From: Streptomyces sp. NBC_00162
GTDB taxonomy: Bacteria > Actinomycetota > Actinomycetes > Streptomycetales > Streptomycetaceae
Direction of reading: 5' to 3'
Assembly (NCBI RefSeq): GCF_024611995.1
Contig: NZ_CP102509.1
Location: 7,254,001 to 7,318,000, forward strand
Length of the DNA: 64,000 nt
Shown: positions 27,544 to 36,109 of the stretch, in pieces
Layout: every line of letters begins with the position of its first letter
Numbering within the stretch: position 1 is the stretch's first letter
The notes under the pieces: model-generated
What the model saw: the letters and a program-made list of their open reading frames with translations, nothing else
The model's database searches: none
What the model was told of the DNA's origin: nothing
Made by a program: the position numbers and the translations under genes

Positions 27544-28380
27544 ATGCTCAAATCGCAAAGGCTCGCCACGCTTCCGATCGATTCCTACGACCTTTCCGAA
27601 GACCTTTCGGTCATCGATTCAAACGATGCCGGAGGTGAGTACGACGCATTCTCCTTCGGCTACTGGTCCGCGCATGTCCTCGCGAACTCCGGAGGAAGCG
27701 GCAAGGACACGGCCTTCCGGCCCTACGAGGGCCAGCTCACCCTTACTGAGCTGGGCAAGAAGCTCCCCGGGATCATGTCGCTCGTCACCGACAACTTCCC
27801 CCTCGAGAGGCTGCAGTGGGTACGTGTATTCGGCCTCAGTGACGGAATTCTCGCGCCGCATGTCGATTTTCTAGAATTCTCCGAGCCGGGTACGAGGCTT
27901 CAGATACCCCTGCGCACGGACGAGGACTCCCTGCATTCCGAGAACGACATCGTCTATCACCTCCGGCGTGGCGAGGTCTGGAAAATCCACACCACAGTTC
28001 CGCATTCGGCCCGGAGCGTTTCACCGCTCGCCAGGCTGTCTCTGTGCCTTGATTTCTCGGATGCCGAAGCCCCCATTGAAATCAAGAACGCCATCCCGTC
28101 CGAGCTGCCGGTCCGCATCATTTCGCGTCCTCCGGTCTCGGACGCCGACGTGGCGGAGCTGCTGTCCTCCGCGGCCGATATGAACGCCACCAACCTGCGC
28201 GCCTCCTTCCGGAAATTCGCCGCGGTCCCCTTCACGCGCCAGGCCGATGCGACGGCGGCGTTCGACTGGTTCATCGAAGCCGCCGTGCGCACCGGGGACG
28301 ACGCACTGGTCCGGAAGGCCGAGGCGTTCCGGACGTACTGCATCGAGAAGCGCGGCTACCGCGAGGACTTCGACTGGTGA
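27544..28380 (+). CDS. cis-3-proline-hydroxylase/GetF-like Fe(II)/2-oxoglutarate oxygenase
   Basis: The 278-residue protein aligns along its length with streptomycete cis-3-proline hydroxylase of the Asp/Asn hydroxylase family. It has EYDAFSFGYW near 32, the metal pair His106-x-Asp108 (APHVDFLEF), HSENDIVYHLRRGEVW near 131, the distal His154 (VPHSARS) and the 2-oxoglutarate Arg164. Proline 3-hydroxylase uses H107, D109, H158 and R168. In the GE81112 pathway GetF 3-hydroxylates pipecolic acid, and the neighbouring lysine cyclodeaminase and Pro-code A domain support that substrate here. ATG 27484 is an alternative start. Its end overlaps the convergent A-domain gene by 25 bases. Confidence 0.87.
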   Translation: MLKSQRLATLPIDSYDLSEDLSVIDSNDAGGEYDAFSFGYWSAHVLANSGGSGKDTAFRPYEGQLTLTELGKKLPGIMSLVTDNFPLERLQWVRVFGLSDGILAPHVDFLEFSEPGTRLQIPLRTDEDSLHSENDIVYHLRRGEVWKIHTTVPHSARSVSPLARLSLCLDFSDAEAPIEIKNAIPSELPVRIISRPPVSDADVAELLSSAADMNATNLRASFRKFAAVPFTRQADATAAFDWFIEAAVRTGDDALVRKAEAFRTYCIEKRGYREDFDW

Positions 28381-29957
28381 GGCACCAGGGACAGGGGCTG
28401 CGCCCCGTGGCCGGGCAGGGCCTTGCGGTCGAGCTTGCCGTTGGGTGAGACGGGCAGGCCGTCCACCAGCCACCAGCGCACCGGCACCATGTAGTCGGGC
28501 AAGGCCGCGAGCAGCGCCCGGCGCAGTTCCGGGGCCGGCGGCGGATCACCGGTGAGAGCAGCGTGCAGCTCCACCGCCCCGTCGGCCCGCACCACCGCGA
28601 ACGCCGCGGCGTCCTTGACCCCGGCGAAGTCCGCGAGGCGCGCCTCCACCTCCCGGGGTTCCACGGCATTGCCTCGGATCTTGATCAGGTCGTCGATCCG
28701 GCCCAGCAACTGGAGCGTCTGGTCGGCCCGCCACACCCCCCGGTCCCGGGTGCGGTACAGCCGCTCGCCCGGACGGAACGGATCGGGCACGAACGCGGTG
28801 CGGCTCAGCTCGGGATCGGTGTACCCCAGGGCCACCCCCGCACCGCCGATGTACACCTCCCCGACCTCCCCGTCGGGCACCGGCACGCCGTCCTCGTCCA
28901 GCACGTAGACGTAGGTGTTCCACACCAGTGACCCGACCGGCGGCCTCGGCTCGAGATTGCCGGCAACCCCGCTCATCGAGTGGCTGGCCACCATGTGGTT
29001 CTCGGCCGGCCCGTAGTGGTTGTGCAGGGTGATCTCCGGCCGGCGCGTCAGCAGTCCCTCCAGAGCCTCCGTGACCCGGACCGTCTCGCCCGCGCTGATG
29101 ATGTGGCGCAGGTCCGCGGCGTGCTCGAAGTTGGTCGGCAGCGTCATGACCACGTCGATGAGCGACTGCGGGAAGTCGACGACCTCGATGCGTTCGTCGA
29201 TGACGAAGTCGATCAGATCCCGTGGATCGCGCCGCACATGGGGCTCGGGCACGTGCAGGCACCCGCCCGAGGCGAGCGTGTAGAACATCTCCTGGACCGA
29301 CACGTCGAAGGTCAGCGGTGCCACCTGGAGAACCCGCCGTCCGCGCCCGAGCCCGGAGCCGTCCACCTGCCAGGAGATGAAGTTGGCCAGGCAGCGGTGG
29401 GTCTGGACGATGCCCTTGGGCTTGCCGGTGGATCCGGAGGAGAAGATGACGTACGCGGGATCCCCCGGCGCCGGCGCCCGGCGGACCGCCGCCGCCGCGC
29501 TGCCCGCCGGATCCGGTGCCACCAGACCCGCCAGACCGGTCGCCCGCAACCCCGGGGCGCCGGTGTCCAGCGCCCCCGGATCGGCCATGACCAGCAGCTC
29601 CGCGCTGCTCGCCCGCAGAATCTGCTCGATGCGCTCGGGCGGGTACGTCGTGTCCACCGGCAGATAGGCGGCCCCGGCCCGCAGCGTGCCCAGGACCGCC
29701 GCGGTGAACTCGGCGCCCGCCCGCGCGGCGATGAGCACCGTGTCACCGCGCCCGATGCCGAAATCACTCCCGAGCCGGCCCGCGACGGTGTCCGCGAGAC
29801 GGTCGAGTTCCGCGTACGTGACCTCCCGGCCCGGCTCGCGCACCGCGGGTGCCCCCGGGTGCGCGGCCACCTCGCGGTCGATCAGCTCCAGGACCGAGGA
29901 GACACCGGTGTCCACCACCGGCCCGGCGTGCCCCGGGAGAGGGGTCGCCGCGGTCAT
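28356..29957 (-). CDS. stand-alone NRPS adenylation domain, predicted pipecolate/proline-activating
   Basis: The 533-residue protein is a single A domain with no carrier domain: AYVIFSSGSTGKPKG, NHYGPAEN, and NGKLDRKAL 20 residues before the end. Hand-read specificity residues are D-V-Q-D-I-A-H-M-V-K, which match the classic proline code D-V-Q-L-I-A-H-V-V-K at eight of ten positions. That fits a cyclic imino acid such as pipecolate or 3-hydroxypipecolate. It probably loads the T domain of the T-C protein at 18669-20309 in trans. Its ATG overlaps the stop of the cyclodeaminase gene (ATGA), so the enzyme that makes pipecolate and the one that activates it are translationally coupled. Confidence 0.9.
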   Translation of the reverse strand: MTAATPLPGHAGPVVDTGVSSVLELIDREVAAHPGAPAVREPGREVTYAELDRLADTVAGRLGSDFGIGRGDTVLIAARAGAEFTAAVLGTLRAGAAYLPVDTTYPPERIEQILRASSAELLVMADPGALDTGAPGLRATGLAGLVAPDPAGSAAAAVRRAPAPGDPAYVIFSSGSTGKPKGIVQTHRCLANFISWQVDGSGLGRGRRVLQVAPLTFDVSVQEMFYTLASGGCLHVPEPHVRRDPRDLIDFVIDERIEVVDFPQSLIDVVMTLPTNFEHAADLRHIISAGETVRVTEALEGLLTRRPEITLHNHYGPAENHMVASHSMSGVAGNLEPRPPVGSLVWNTYVYVLDEDGVPVPDGEVGEVYIGGAGVALGYTDPELSRTAFVPDPFRPGERLYRTRDRGVWRADQTLQLLGRIDDLIKIRGNAVEPREVEARLADFAGVKDAAAFAVVRADGAVELHAALTGDPPPAPELRRALLAALPDYMVPVRWWLVDGLPVSPNGKLDRKALPGHGAQPLSLVPHQSKSSR

Positions 29958-31042
29958 CGCCGTGCCCCCGGCTGTCCCTCCCAGGACCGGGTGACCGGCT
30001 CCGGCAGGAACGAGTAGGGGTCCTGCGGGTCGTCGGCGGTCGCCTCGACGGCGATGTGGTGACCGACGCCGAGGTCTCGTGCGAGCTCCTCGAACACCTC
30101 GACCATGACGAGGTCCTGGAGCGCCAGGCCCGTCGAGTCGTACACGGTGGTGACCGGGGACAGCCTCCGGTGCGCCTCCGGGTCCAGGAGGATCTCGGCG
30201 AGCGAGGGCCCGATCTCCTCGGGAGCGAGCTGCTGGCAGTCGCCCTCGGCTCGCGCCTGCGCCACGTGGTCGGGGACGACGACCGCGTTGCGCAGCAGTT
30301 CCAGCGGCAGCTCGGTCTTTCCGGGCATGTCGGAGCCGATGGTGTTGATGTGCACCCAGGGCTTGAGGCTGGTTCCCCGGATGACCGGGCCCGCGTACGG
30401 CGCGACCGAGGTGGCGGTGCACAGCACGTCGGCCCGCTCCTCCACCTCCGCCAGCGGAGCGATCCGTACGGCCCCGGCAGGCAGCCGGGACCTGGCCGCG
30501 AAGGAGTTCTCCGCCCGTACGTCCTCGTCGCACACCAGGATCTCGGAGAACGAGAAGACCCGGGACAGGGCGTGCAGTTGTGTCACGGCCTGCGCGCCGC
30601 AGCCCACGAGACCGAGGACCGCGGAGTCCGGACGCGCCAGCACCCGGCTGGCCAGCGCGGACGCCGCACCCGTACGGATGGCGGTGGCGAAGGTCCCGTC
30701 GATGACCGTCCGCAGGTGGCCGCTGTCCGCATCGAAGGCGCACAAGGTGGACAGAATGGTGGGCAGCTGGTTCTTGGTCGGATTGTGCGGGTTGTAGCCG
30801 ACCATCTTCATGGACACCGTGGCGCCGTGCCGGAGCGCGGGCATCCACTCCAGCAGACCCAGATGGGGTGTCTCGATGAGGAATCCGTCCCGCTGCTTCA
30901 TCTCCACCGGTGCGTCGCGGCCGGTGGCGAGAACGGTTTCCAGTCGGGCGATCGTCAGATCGTAGAGTTGCCCGAGTCCCACCTTCGAGACGATGGTGGC
31001 GATGGCTTCGGCGTCGACTATGCGGGTGCGCTCGGCTTGCAA
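29954..31042 (-). CDS. lysine cyclodeaminase (ornithine cyclodeaminase/mu-crystallin family)
   Basis: The 362-residue NAD-binding protein has the family's substrate pocket (MVGYNPHNPTKNQLPTILS) and the Rossmann motif LGLVGCGAQA. NTIGSDMPGKTELP and YDSTGLALQDLVMVEVF complete the active site. Overall it resembles the lysine cyclodeaminases of rapamycin- and tubulysin-type clusters, which convert L-lysine to L-pipecolate with loss of ammonia. TTG at 31042 is chosen because AGGAG lies seven bases upstream and because a longer frame would overlap the ABC gene. It lies between the exporter and the Pro-code A domain. An ornithine cyclodeaminase giving proline is the main alternative. Confidence 0.87.
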   Translation of the reverse strand: MQAERTRIVDAEAIATIVSKVGLGQLYDLTIARLETVLATGRDAPVEMKQRDGFLIETPHLGLLEWMPALRHGATVSMKMVGYNPHNPTKNQLPTILSTLCAFDADSGHLRTVIDGTFATAIRTGAASALASRVLARPDSAVLGLVGCGAQAVTQLHALSRVFSFSEILVCDEDVRAENSFAARSRLPAGAVRIAPLAEVEERADVLCTATSVAPYAGPVIRGTSLKPWVHINTIGSDMPGKTELPLELLRNAVVVPDHVAQARAEGDCQQLAPEEIGPSLAEILLDPEAHRRLSPVTTVYDSTGLALQDLVMVEVFEELARDLGVGHHIAVEATADDPQDPYSFLPEPVTRSWEGQPGARR

Positions 31043-31058
31043 GGGTCTCTCCTGGCGC

Positions 31059-32849
31059 TCAGTGTGCGGGCTGGTCCGAAGAAGGCGTAGGAACAGAGGA
31101 TTTTGAAGAGGCCGGGCCGCGCCCGTGCCAGGACTCCCACAGCCCGGCGTACGCGCCCCCCGCCGAGACGAGCTCGTCATGAGCTCCCTGCTCGGTGATG
31201 CGGCCGGCCTCCATCACGACCACACGGTCCGCGTCATGAGAGGTGTGCAGCCGGTGGGCGATGGCGATGACGGTGCGCCCGCGCAGCACGCCTGCGAGCG
31301 AACGCTCGAGGTCGCGGGCGGCCCGCGGGTCGAGCAGCGAGGTGGCCTCGTCGAGCACCAGGGTGTGCGGATCGGCCAGGACGAGCCGGGCCAGGGCCAG
31401 TTGCTGTGCCTGGCCGGGCGACACGGGGTTCTCGTCGGTGCCCAGCTCCGTGTCGAGGCCGCTGGGAAGGGCCTGGACCCAGTCCTCGGCGGCCACGGCC
31501 GCCAGGGCCGCCGTCACCTGTTCGTCCGTGGCGTCCGGCGCGGCCAGTGCGACGTTCTCGCGCACGGTTCCGAGGAACACGTGGTGTTCCTGGGTGACCA
31601 GTGCGACGTGGCGGCGCAGTTCTTCCAACGGCAGTTCGTGGACCGGCACTCCGCCCAGCGTGACCGATCCGGTACGCGGCTCGTGGATCCCGGCGAGGAT
31701 GCGGCCGAGGGTCGACTTCCCGGCCCCCGAAGGGCCGACGATGGCGATGCGCTCACCGGATCCGACGCTGAGACTGACGTCCTCGATCACGTCGTGACCG
31801 GCCCGGTAGGCGTAGGCGATGCCTTCCGCGGCCAGCCGGTCGCCTTCGGGCCGCCGGCCGGAGTCGCTCGCCGGGCCGGCGTCGGCCTCGATGCCGATCA
31901 GGCGGGCCAGCGAGGCATCACCGACCTGCAACTCTTCGAGCCAGCCGAGGAGTTCGTCCAGCGGGTCGATCACGGCCCGGGTGTAGAGGGTCGCGGCGGT
32001 CACCTCGGCGAGGCTCACCCAGCCCTCGATGTAGAAGAAGCCGCCGAACAGCAGAGTGGCGGCTACCGGCAGCACGTAGCCGAAGTCCATCAGCGGGAAC
32101 CAGACGCTGCGCAGGAACAGCGTGCGCCGCTCCGCGCCGTTCGCCCGCTCGACGTCCTCGTCCGTGCGGCGGATGCGCGGGCCGGACCGGTGCAGCGACT
32201 CCACGGTGCGGGCGCCGGTCACCGTCTCCGAGAGGCCCTGGGAGAGGTCGGAATAGCCGGCCGCCTCGGCCAGGTAGGCCTCCCGGGCACGTGCCAGGTA
32301 CCAGCGGGTCGACCAGACGATGAGCGGGACGGCGACGAGGCACGGCAGGACCATGATCGGGCTGGTGACGACCAGCGCCACCAGTGTCAGTCCCACCGAG
32401 AGGCTCGCCACCAGGATCGACGGCGCCCCCATGCGTACGGCGCTGGACAGCGCATCCACGTCGCGGGTGCTGCGGGTCAGCAGATCGCCGGCCCCGGCCT
32501 TCTCCACCGTGTGCAGGGGCAGGGTCAGGACCCGCCGTACGAACCCCTCGCGGATGTCGGCCAGGACCAGCTCACCGAGCCGGGCCCCCTGGAGGCGGGC
32601 AGTGCGGGTGAACGCGGCCTGGAGCAGGAGGAGTCCGGCGATCGTCAGCACGGTGATGTCCACCTGGTCGGTGGTGATGCCCTTCTCCACCTGCCCGACC
32701 AGACGGCCCAGCAGGGCGGGCACGACCAGACCGCAGACCGTGGCGAGGACGAACCAGAGCACGGTGCGGCTCAGCAGGCCGGTATGGCTGCGCACCAGGC
32801 CCCGTACGTGACGGCGGACCGTCTTCGCGTCGGCTACCGGAAGACTCAC
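31059..32849 (-). CDS. ABC exporter half, catalytically competent NBD
   Basis: The 596-residue half-transporter has about six membrane segments (residues 25-300) and a C-terminal ATPase domain. The Walker A is GPSGAGKST and the Walker B LVLDEATS has the catalytic Glu. The signature reads SPGQA instead of LSGGQ. This is the pattern of the subunit that supplies the working Walker A/B half in a heterodimeric exporter; the consensus signature comes from the partner at 32899-34590. GTG at 32849 is preceded by GAGGAG. The pair most likely pumps the finished peptide out of the cell and so also protects the host. Confidence 0.88.
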   Translation of the reverse strand: MSLPVADAKTVRRHVRGLVRSHTGLLSRTVLWFVLATVCGLVVPALLGRLVGQVEKGITTDQVDITVLTIAGLLLLQAAFTRTARLQGARLGELVLADIREGFVRRVLTLPLHTVEKAGAGDLLTRSTRDVDALSSAVRMGAPSILVASLSVGLTLVALVVTSPIMVLPCLVAVPLIVWSTRWYLARAREAYLAEAAGYSDLSQGLSETVTGARTVESLHRSGPRIRRTDEDVERANGAERRTLFLRSVWFPLMDFGYVLPVAATLLFGGFFYIEGWVSLAEVTAATLYTRAVIDPLDELLGWLEELQVGDASLARLIGIEADAGPASDSGRRPEGDRLAAEGIAYAYRAGHDVIEDVSLSVGSGERIAIVGPSGAGKSTLGRILAGIHEPRTGSVTLGGVPVHELPLEELRRHVALVTQEHHVFLGTVRENVALAAPDATDEQVTAALAAVAAEDWVQALPSGLDTELGTDENPVSPGQAQQLALARLVLADPHTLVLDEATSLLDPRAARDLERSLAGVLRGRTVIAIAHRLHTSHDADRVVVMEAGRITEQGAHDELVSAGGAYAGLWESWHGRGPASSKSSVPTPSSDQPAH

Positions 32850-32898
32850 TGGGCACTCCTCTGAGAGCGGCTGTCGGAAGGACGGGGGACGGTGACGG

Positions 32899-34590
32899 TC
32901 ACGTCTCCTCCCGCATGACAACGGCGGCGTACTGGGACGCACCGGTGGCGAGTTCACGGTGCGTACCGGTCACGACGACCTTGCCGTCCTCCACGTAGGC
33001 GACCTCGTCGGCCTGGTCGAGCAACAGCGGGCTGTTGCTCACGACCACGGTGGTGCGCTCCGCCCTGGACCTGTGGAGCCGTTCGGCGATCACCGATTCG
33101 GTGTGCGCGTCCACGGCGCTGGTCGGATCCACCAGGACCAGGACCTGGGGCTGCGCTGCCAGCGCGCGCGCCAGCCGCAGCCGCTGCTGCTGACCGCCCG
33201 AGAAGGCGGAGCCCCCTTCGGTGACGACGGTGTCCAGACCGTCCGGCAGGGCCTCGACGATGTCTTCCGCGTTGGCGTCGTGCAGGGCCTGGGCCCGCAC
33301 CTGCTCCGAACGTCCGCCCAGATCCTCGGCCAGGACACCGGAGAAGAGGGTGTCGTCGTTGCGGGCCACCAGGACGAGGTCGCGCACCTGCTCCAGCGGC
33401 AGCGAGTCCAGGGGTACGCCGCCGACGGTCACCTGACCCGGGGCGTAGCGCCCGAGCCGTTCGGCGATCTCGGCGCCCTCCTCCGGAGTGGAGGCGGCGA
33501 TCGCGGTCATCAGCCCCGGCCGGACCCGCAGCCCCGAGTCCGCGTCGTACAGGTCGGGCGCCTCGGAGAGGTCGGCCCGTGCGGCGTCGGAGCCGGCGTC
33601 GGGCTCGAGGGCCAGTACCCGCACGACGCGCTGCGCCGCCACATCGGCGCCGACGAACGACTGCACCGCAGAAGTCGCCGTACGCATCGGCAGCATGAGG
33701 AACGCGGCGTATCCGTAGGCCGCGACGAGTTCACCGGCGGAGAGACCGCCACCGACGGCGAGGCGGGCACCGATCCAGACGACCGCCACCACGAAGATGC
33801 CGGGGAGCAGCACCTCGGCGGCGGGCAGCACCGATTCGACCTTCGCCACGTGGACGCCGGCCTGGCGCAGCCGCTGCGAGTCCTTGCGGTAGCGCTCGCC
33901 GAAGGCGGCCTCGCCGCCGATGCCGCGCAGCACGCGCAGACCGGACACGATGTCGCCGGCCCGGTTCGTCAAGTCGCCCTGCAGGTCGCGGTAACTGCCG
34001 ATGCGCTTGTGCAGGGGGCTGAGCAGCGGGCCCGTGCCCGCGAGGAGGACGGGGACGCCGATGAGGACGAGCAGCCCGAGGGTGACCGAGGTGGAGAGCA
34101 GCACGATGGCGACGAGCACGACGGTGACCGCGCTGCCGATGCCGCGGGCGACTGCCCCGGGCAGGGCGCCGATGCGGGTGATGTCCGCCGTGCCGATGGC
34201 CACGACCTCGCCGGCGGAGATCCGCTTGGGCAGGGTCGCGCCCAGCCGTACCGCCTGCGCGGCCACGAGGCGGAAGGTCAGGTAGTTGGCCTTGAGCCGG
34301 CCGATCGTGTCACAGCGGTGGCGCAGGACGCTGCCGGCGGTGGTCACCAGGGCGAGCCCGATGATGACGCCGGTCCAGACCAGCAGCCGGTCGGTGTCCT
34401 GCTCCGAGATGGCGTCGATGGCCCGGCCGATGGCGAAGGGGGTCAGGCCCATGCTGGCCATCCACAGGCAGCCCCACAACACCCCGAGGAACAGTGTGCT
34501 CGACTGCCTGCCGATCAGCCATCGAAGATAGTGCCGGGGCGATCGGAGGTCCGGATCTCCCAGCTCGGGCAGCGGATCGTTGCTTGGCAA
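32899..34590 (-). CDS. ABC exporter half with degenerate ATPase site
   Basis: The 563-residue half-transporter has an N-terminal six-helix membrane domain and an NBD whose Walker A is unrecognisable (AIAASTPEEGAEIAERL in place of GxxGxGKS). Its Walker B reads VLVLVDPTS, with Pro where the catalytic Glu should be. The signature FSGGQQQRL is intact. It therefore can bind the partner's ATP but not hydrolyse its own, as in asymmetric exporters. TTG at 34590 has AAGGAT upstream. It is followed after 49 bases by the competent partner, forming a two-gene exporter module. Confidence 0.87.
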   Translation of the reverse strand: MPSNDPLPELGDPDLRSPRHYLRWLIGRQSSTLFLGVLWGCLWMASMGLTPFAIGRAIDAISEQDTDRLLVWTGVIIGLALVTTAGSVLRHRCDTIGRLKANYLTFRLVAAQAVRLGATLPKRISAGEVVAIGTADITRIGALPGAVARGIGSAVTVVLVAIVLLSTSVTLGLLVLIGVPVLLAGTGPLLSPLHKRIGSYRDLQGDLTNRAGDIVSGLRVLRGIGGEAAFGERYRKDSQRLRQAGVHVAKVESVLPAAEVLLPGIFVVAVVWIGARLAVGGGLSAGELVAAYGYAAFLMLPMRTATSAVQSFVGADVAAQRVVRVLALEPDAGSDAARADLSEAPDLYDADSGLRVRPGLMTAIAASTPEEGAEIAERLGRYAPGQVTVGGVPLDSLPLEQVRDLVLVARNDDTLFSGVLAEDLGGRSEQVRAQALHDANAEDIVEALPDGLDTVVTEGGSAFSGGQQQRLRLARALAAQPQVLVLVDPTSAVDAHTESVIAERLHRSRAERTTVVVSNSPLLLDQADEVAYVEDGKVVVTGTHRELATGASQYAAVVMREET

Positions 34591-34667
34591 TGCGAATCCT
34601 TCGGGGTGGTCCCGTCTCGGATGACCGGGGCGGGCGGGGGCTGAGGGGTACTGAGCGGTTGTGCCGT

Positions 34668-34691
34668 CGGGGACGCTCGGGAGCGTCCCCG
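34668..34691 (-). terminator. hairpin between thioesterase and exporter genes
   Basis: Arms 34668-34677 and 34682-34691 pair perfectly over ten bases around a CGGG loop, directly after the stop of the minus-strand thioesterase gene. It may end or attenuate transcription before the exporter genes. Confidence 0.55.
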
Positions 34692-34692
34692 G

Positions 34693-35502
34693 TCAGCTGT
34701 GCGGTGGCAGCAGACCGAGGACGAACGCCCTCAGTTCAGCGGTCACGTGGCGTGGGTCGGCGTGGTGGTAGAAGTGGTCTCCGGGGAAGGTCCGCACGGT
34801 GTCGGTACCGGCGGACCAGGCACGCCACTTGCGGATGTGTTCGTCCGTCACGCCGGCATCGTCCTGGCCGCGCCATGCACCGACCGGGCAGGGCAGGAGG
34901 GTGTCCTCGCCGGGTGGCGTGTAGGAGTCGCAGATGGCGATGTCGCCGCGCAGGGGTCGCGCCACCGCCGTGGCCAGGCGGCTGTTGGCGGCCAAGGCGG
35001 CGGGCACGGCGCCGTCCGCGACCAGTTCGGCGACGAGCTCCTGGTCGGTCAGTCGAAGCGAGCCGGAGGGCTCGCCCTGGTCGTCCGGGGCCCGGCAGGC
35101 CGAGGCGACGAATCCGCGGGGCCACCGGCCGCGCTCCCGGCCCAGGGCGCGGGCGAGCTCGTACCCCACCAGAGCTCCCATGCTGTGGCCGAACACGAAG
35201 TAGGGCAGGTCGAGCCGGGCGGCGAGGGCCGGCGCCAGCTCGTCGAGCACCTCCGCCATGCCGGTCGCGGGCTCCTCGCGCCACCGGCTCTCGCGGCCCG
35301 GCAGCTGTACGGCCAGCAGTGCGATGTCCGGGCCGAGCAGTTCCTGCCAGGGGCGGAACTGAAAGGCGCCGGAACCCGCGTGGGGCAGGCACACCAGCAG
35401 CGCCTTCGCGGTGTGCGGCGGGTCCCACTCCACGAGGGGCCCCGGCTTCACAGCCGGGCTAAGACGGACACGCGAATGCGACGCTTCTGAATGGAGGCAC
35501 AC
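34693..35502 (-). CDS. type II thioesterase
   Basis: The 269-residue alpha/beta hydrolase has VCLPHAGSGAFQFRPW near residue 37, the nucleophile in FGHSMGALVGYE near 104-115 and the catalytic His in FPGDHFYHH near 239. This is the closer relative of the RifR/GrsT editing thioesterases. It is the second type II thioesterase of the cluster (the first is at 9015-9785) and may share editing and product release with it. GTG at 35502 is preceded by AAGGGA. It starts the long minus-strand run of exporter, cyclodeaminase and A-domain genes. Confidence 0.9.
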   Translation of the reverse strand: MCLHSEASHSRVRLSPAVKPGPLVEWDPPHTAKALLVCLPHAGSGAFQFRPWQELLGPDIALLAVQLPGRESRWREEPATGMAEVLDELAPALAARLDLPYFVFGHSMGALVGYELARALGRERGRWPRGFVASACRAPDDQGEPSGSLRLTDQELVAELVADGAVPAALAANSRLATAVARPLRGDIAICDSYTPPGEDTLLPCPVGAWRGQDDAGVTDEHIRKWRAWSAGTDTVRTFPGDHFYHHADPRHVTAELRAFVLGLLPPHS

Positions 35503-36084
35503 TGTTTCCCTTGTCAGTCGAGGGTGGCGTTCAACGGTGGACGCCGTATGAGAAGTTGGGGGAGCGGGCGTCTTGCACTGCCCCTCGAGTGAAACTCGAT
35601 TCGAAATACACAGGCCCCAGCCTCGTCGCCAACATTCCTATCACGGAATGGACTTGGAATGTCAACAGGTGAATATCGGCCGTCCGTCATCGCAGCCCCC
35701 ATGGGCTTCCCCATGGGCTCTCCACGCCACCATTTATGATCCCGGTCGAGTCTGCCTAGAGCTCCGCTTCCGATCGGCTGGAAGTGAAATGGAAGAGCCC
35801 TCATCGGGCCCTCGAGTTCAGAGAGTTGTGCCGTAGGTCACGTGGTTGAGTCGCATCGGCTCGTGATTCACTGGCCAGGAATTTACGGGTAAGAGGTCGG
35901 TCGACCTGGAGCCTTGTCGGCCAGGGTATTTCGACGTAACGAGGCGTACCTCTGGCCGGTCGGCGTGCAAGGAGATCCCGATGCCGCCGAAGCAGGTGTC
36001 CAGAACCCCACCCCTGACGGGGGTGCGGGATGAACGCGTGAAGGTTTCGTGGCGATACAGCGCAACGGGGCCGAGGGGGTGTGC
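35503..36084. promoter_or_regulatory. long divergent intergenic region
   Basis: This 582-base spacer separates the minus-strand thioesterase operon from the plus-strand SDR operon and carries both promoters. Visible elements are two CCCATGGG palindromes ten to twelve bases apart near 35699-35717, an AT-rich stretch before them and the short ORF at 35981-36109. No larger conserved gene was found in any frame. Confidence 0.5.
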
Positions 36085-36109
36085 ATGGCGCAGGAAAAGC
36101 GCGGCGTAG
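35981..36109 (+). CDS. possible 42-codon leader ORF overlapping the SDR start
   Basis: An ATG with AAGGAG seven to eight bases upstream opens a 42-residue frame that ends at a TAG inside the SDR gene. Seven of its codons are for arginine (AGA, CGA and AGG twice among them, all rare in Streptomyces), and a CACCCC/GGGGTG hairpin lies inside near 36008-36023. It may be a leader ORF controlling the SDR-NAGS-carbamoyltransferase operon. No homologue is recognised, so it could be chance. Confidence 0.3.
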   Translation: MPPKQVSRTPPLTGVRDERVKVSWRYSATGPRGCAWRRKSAA

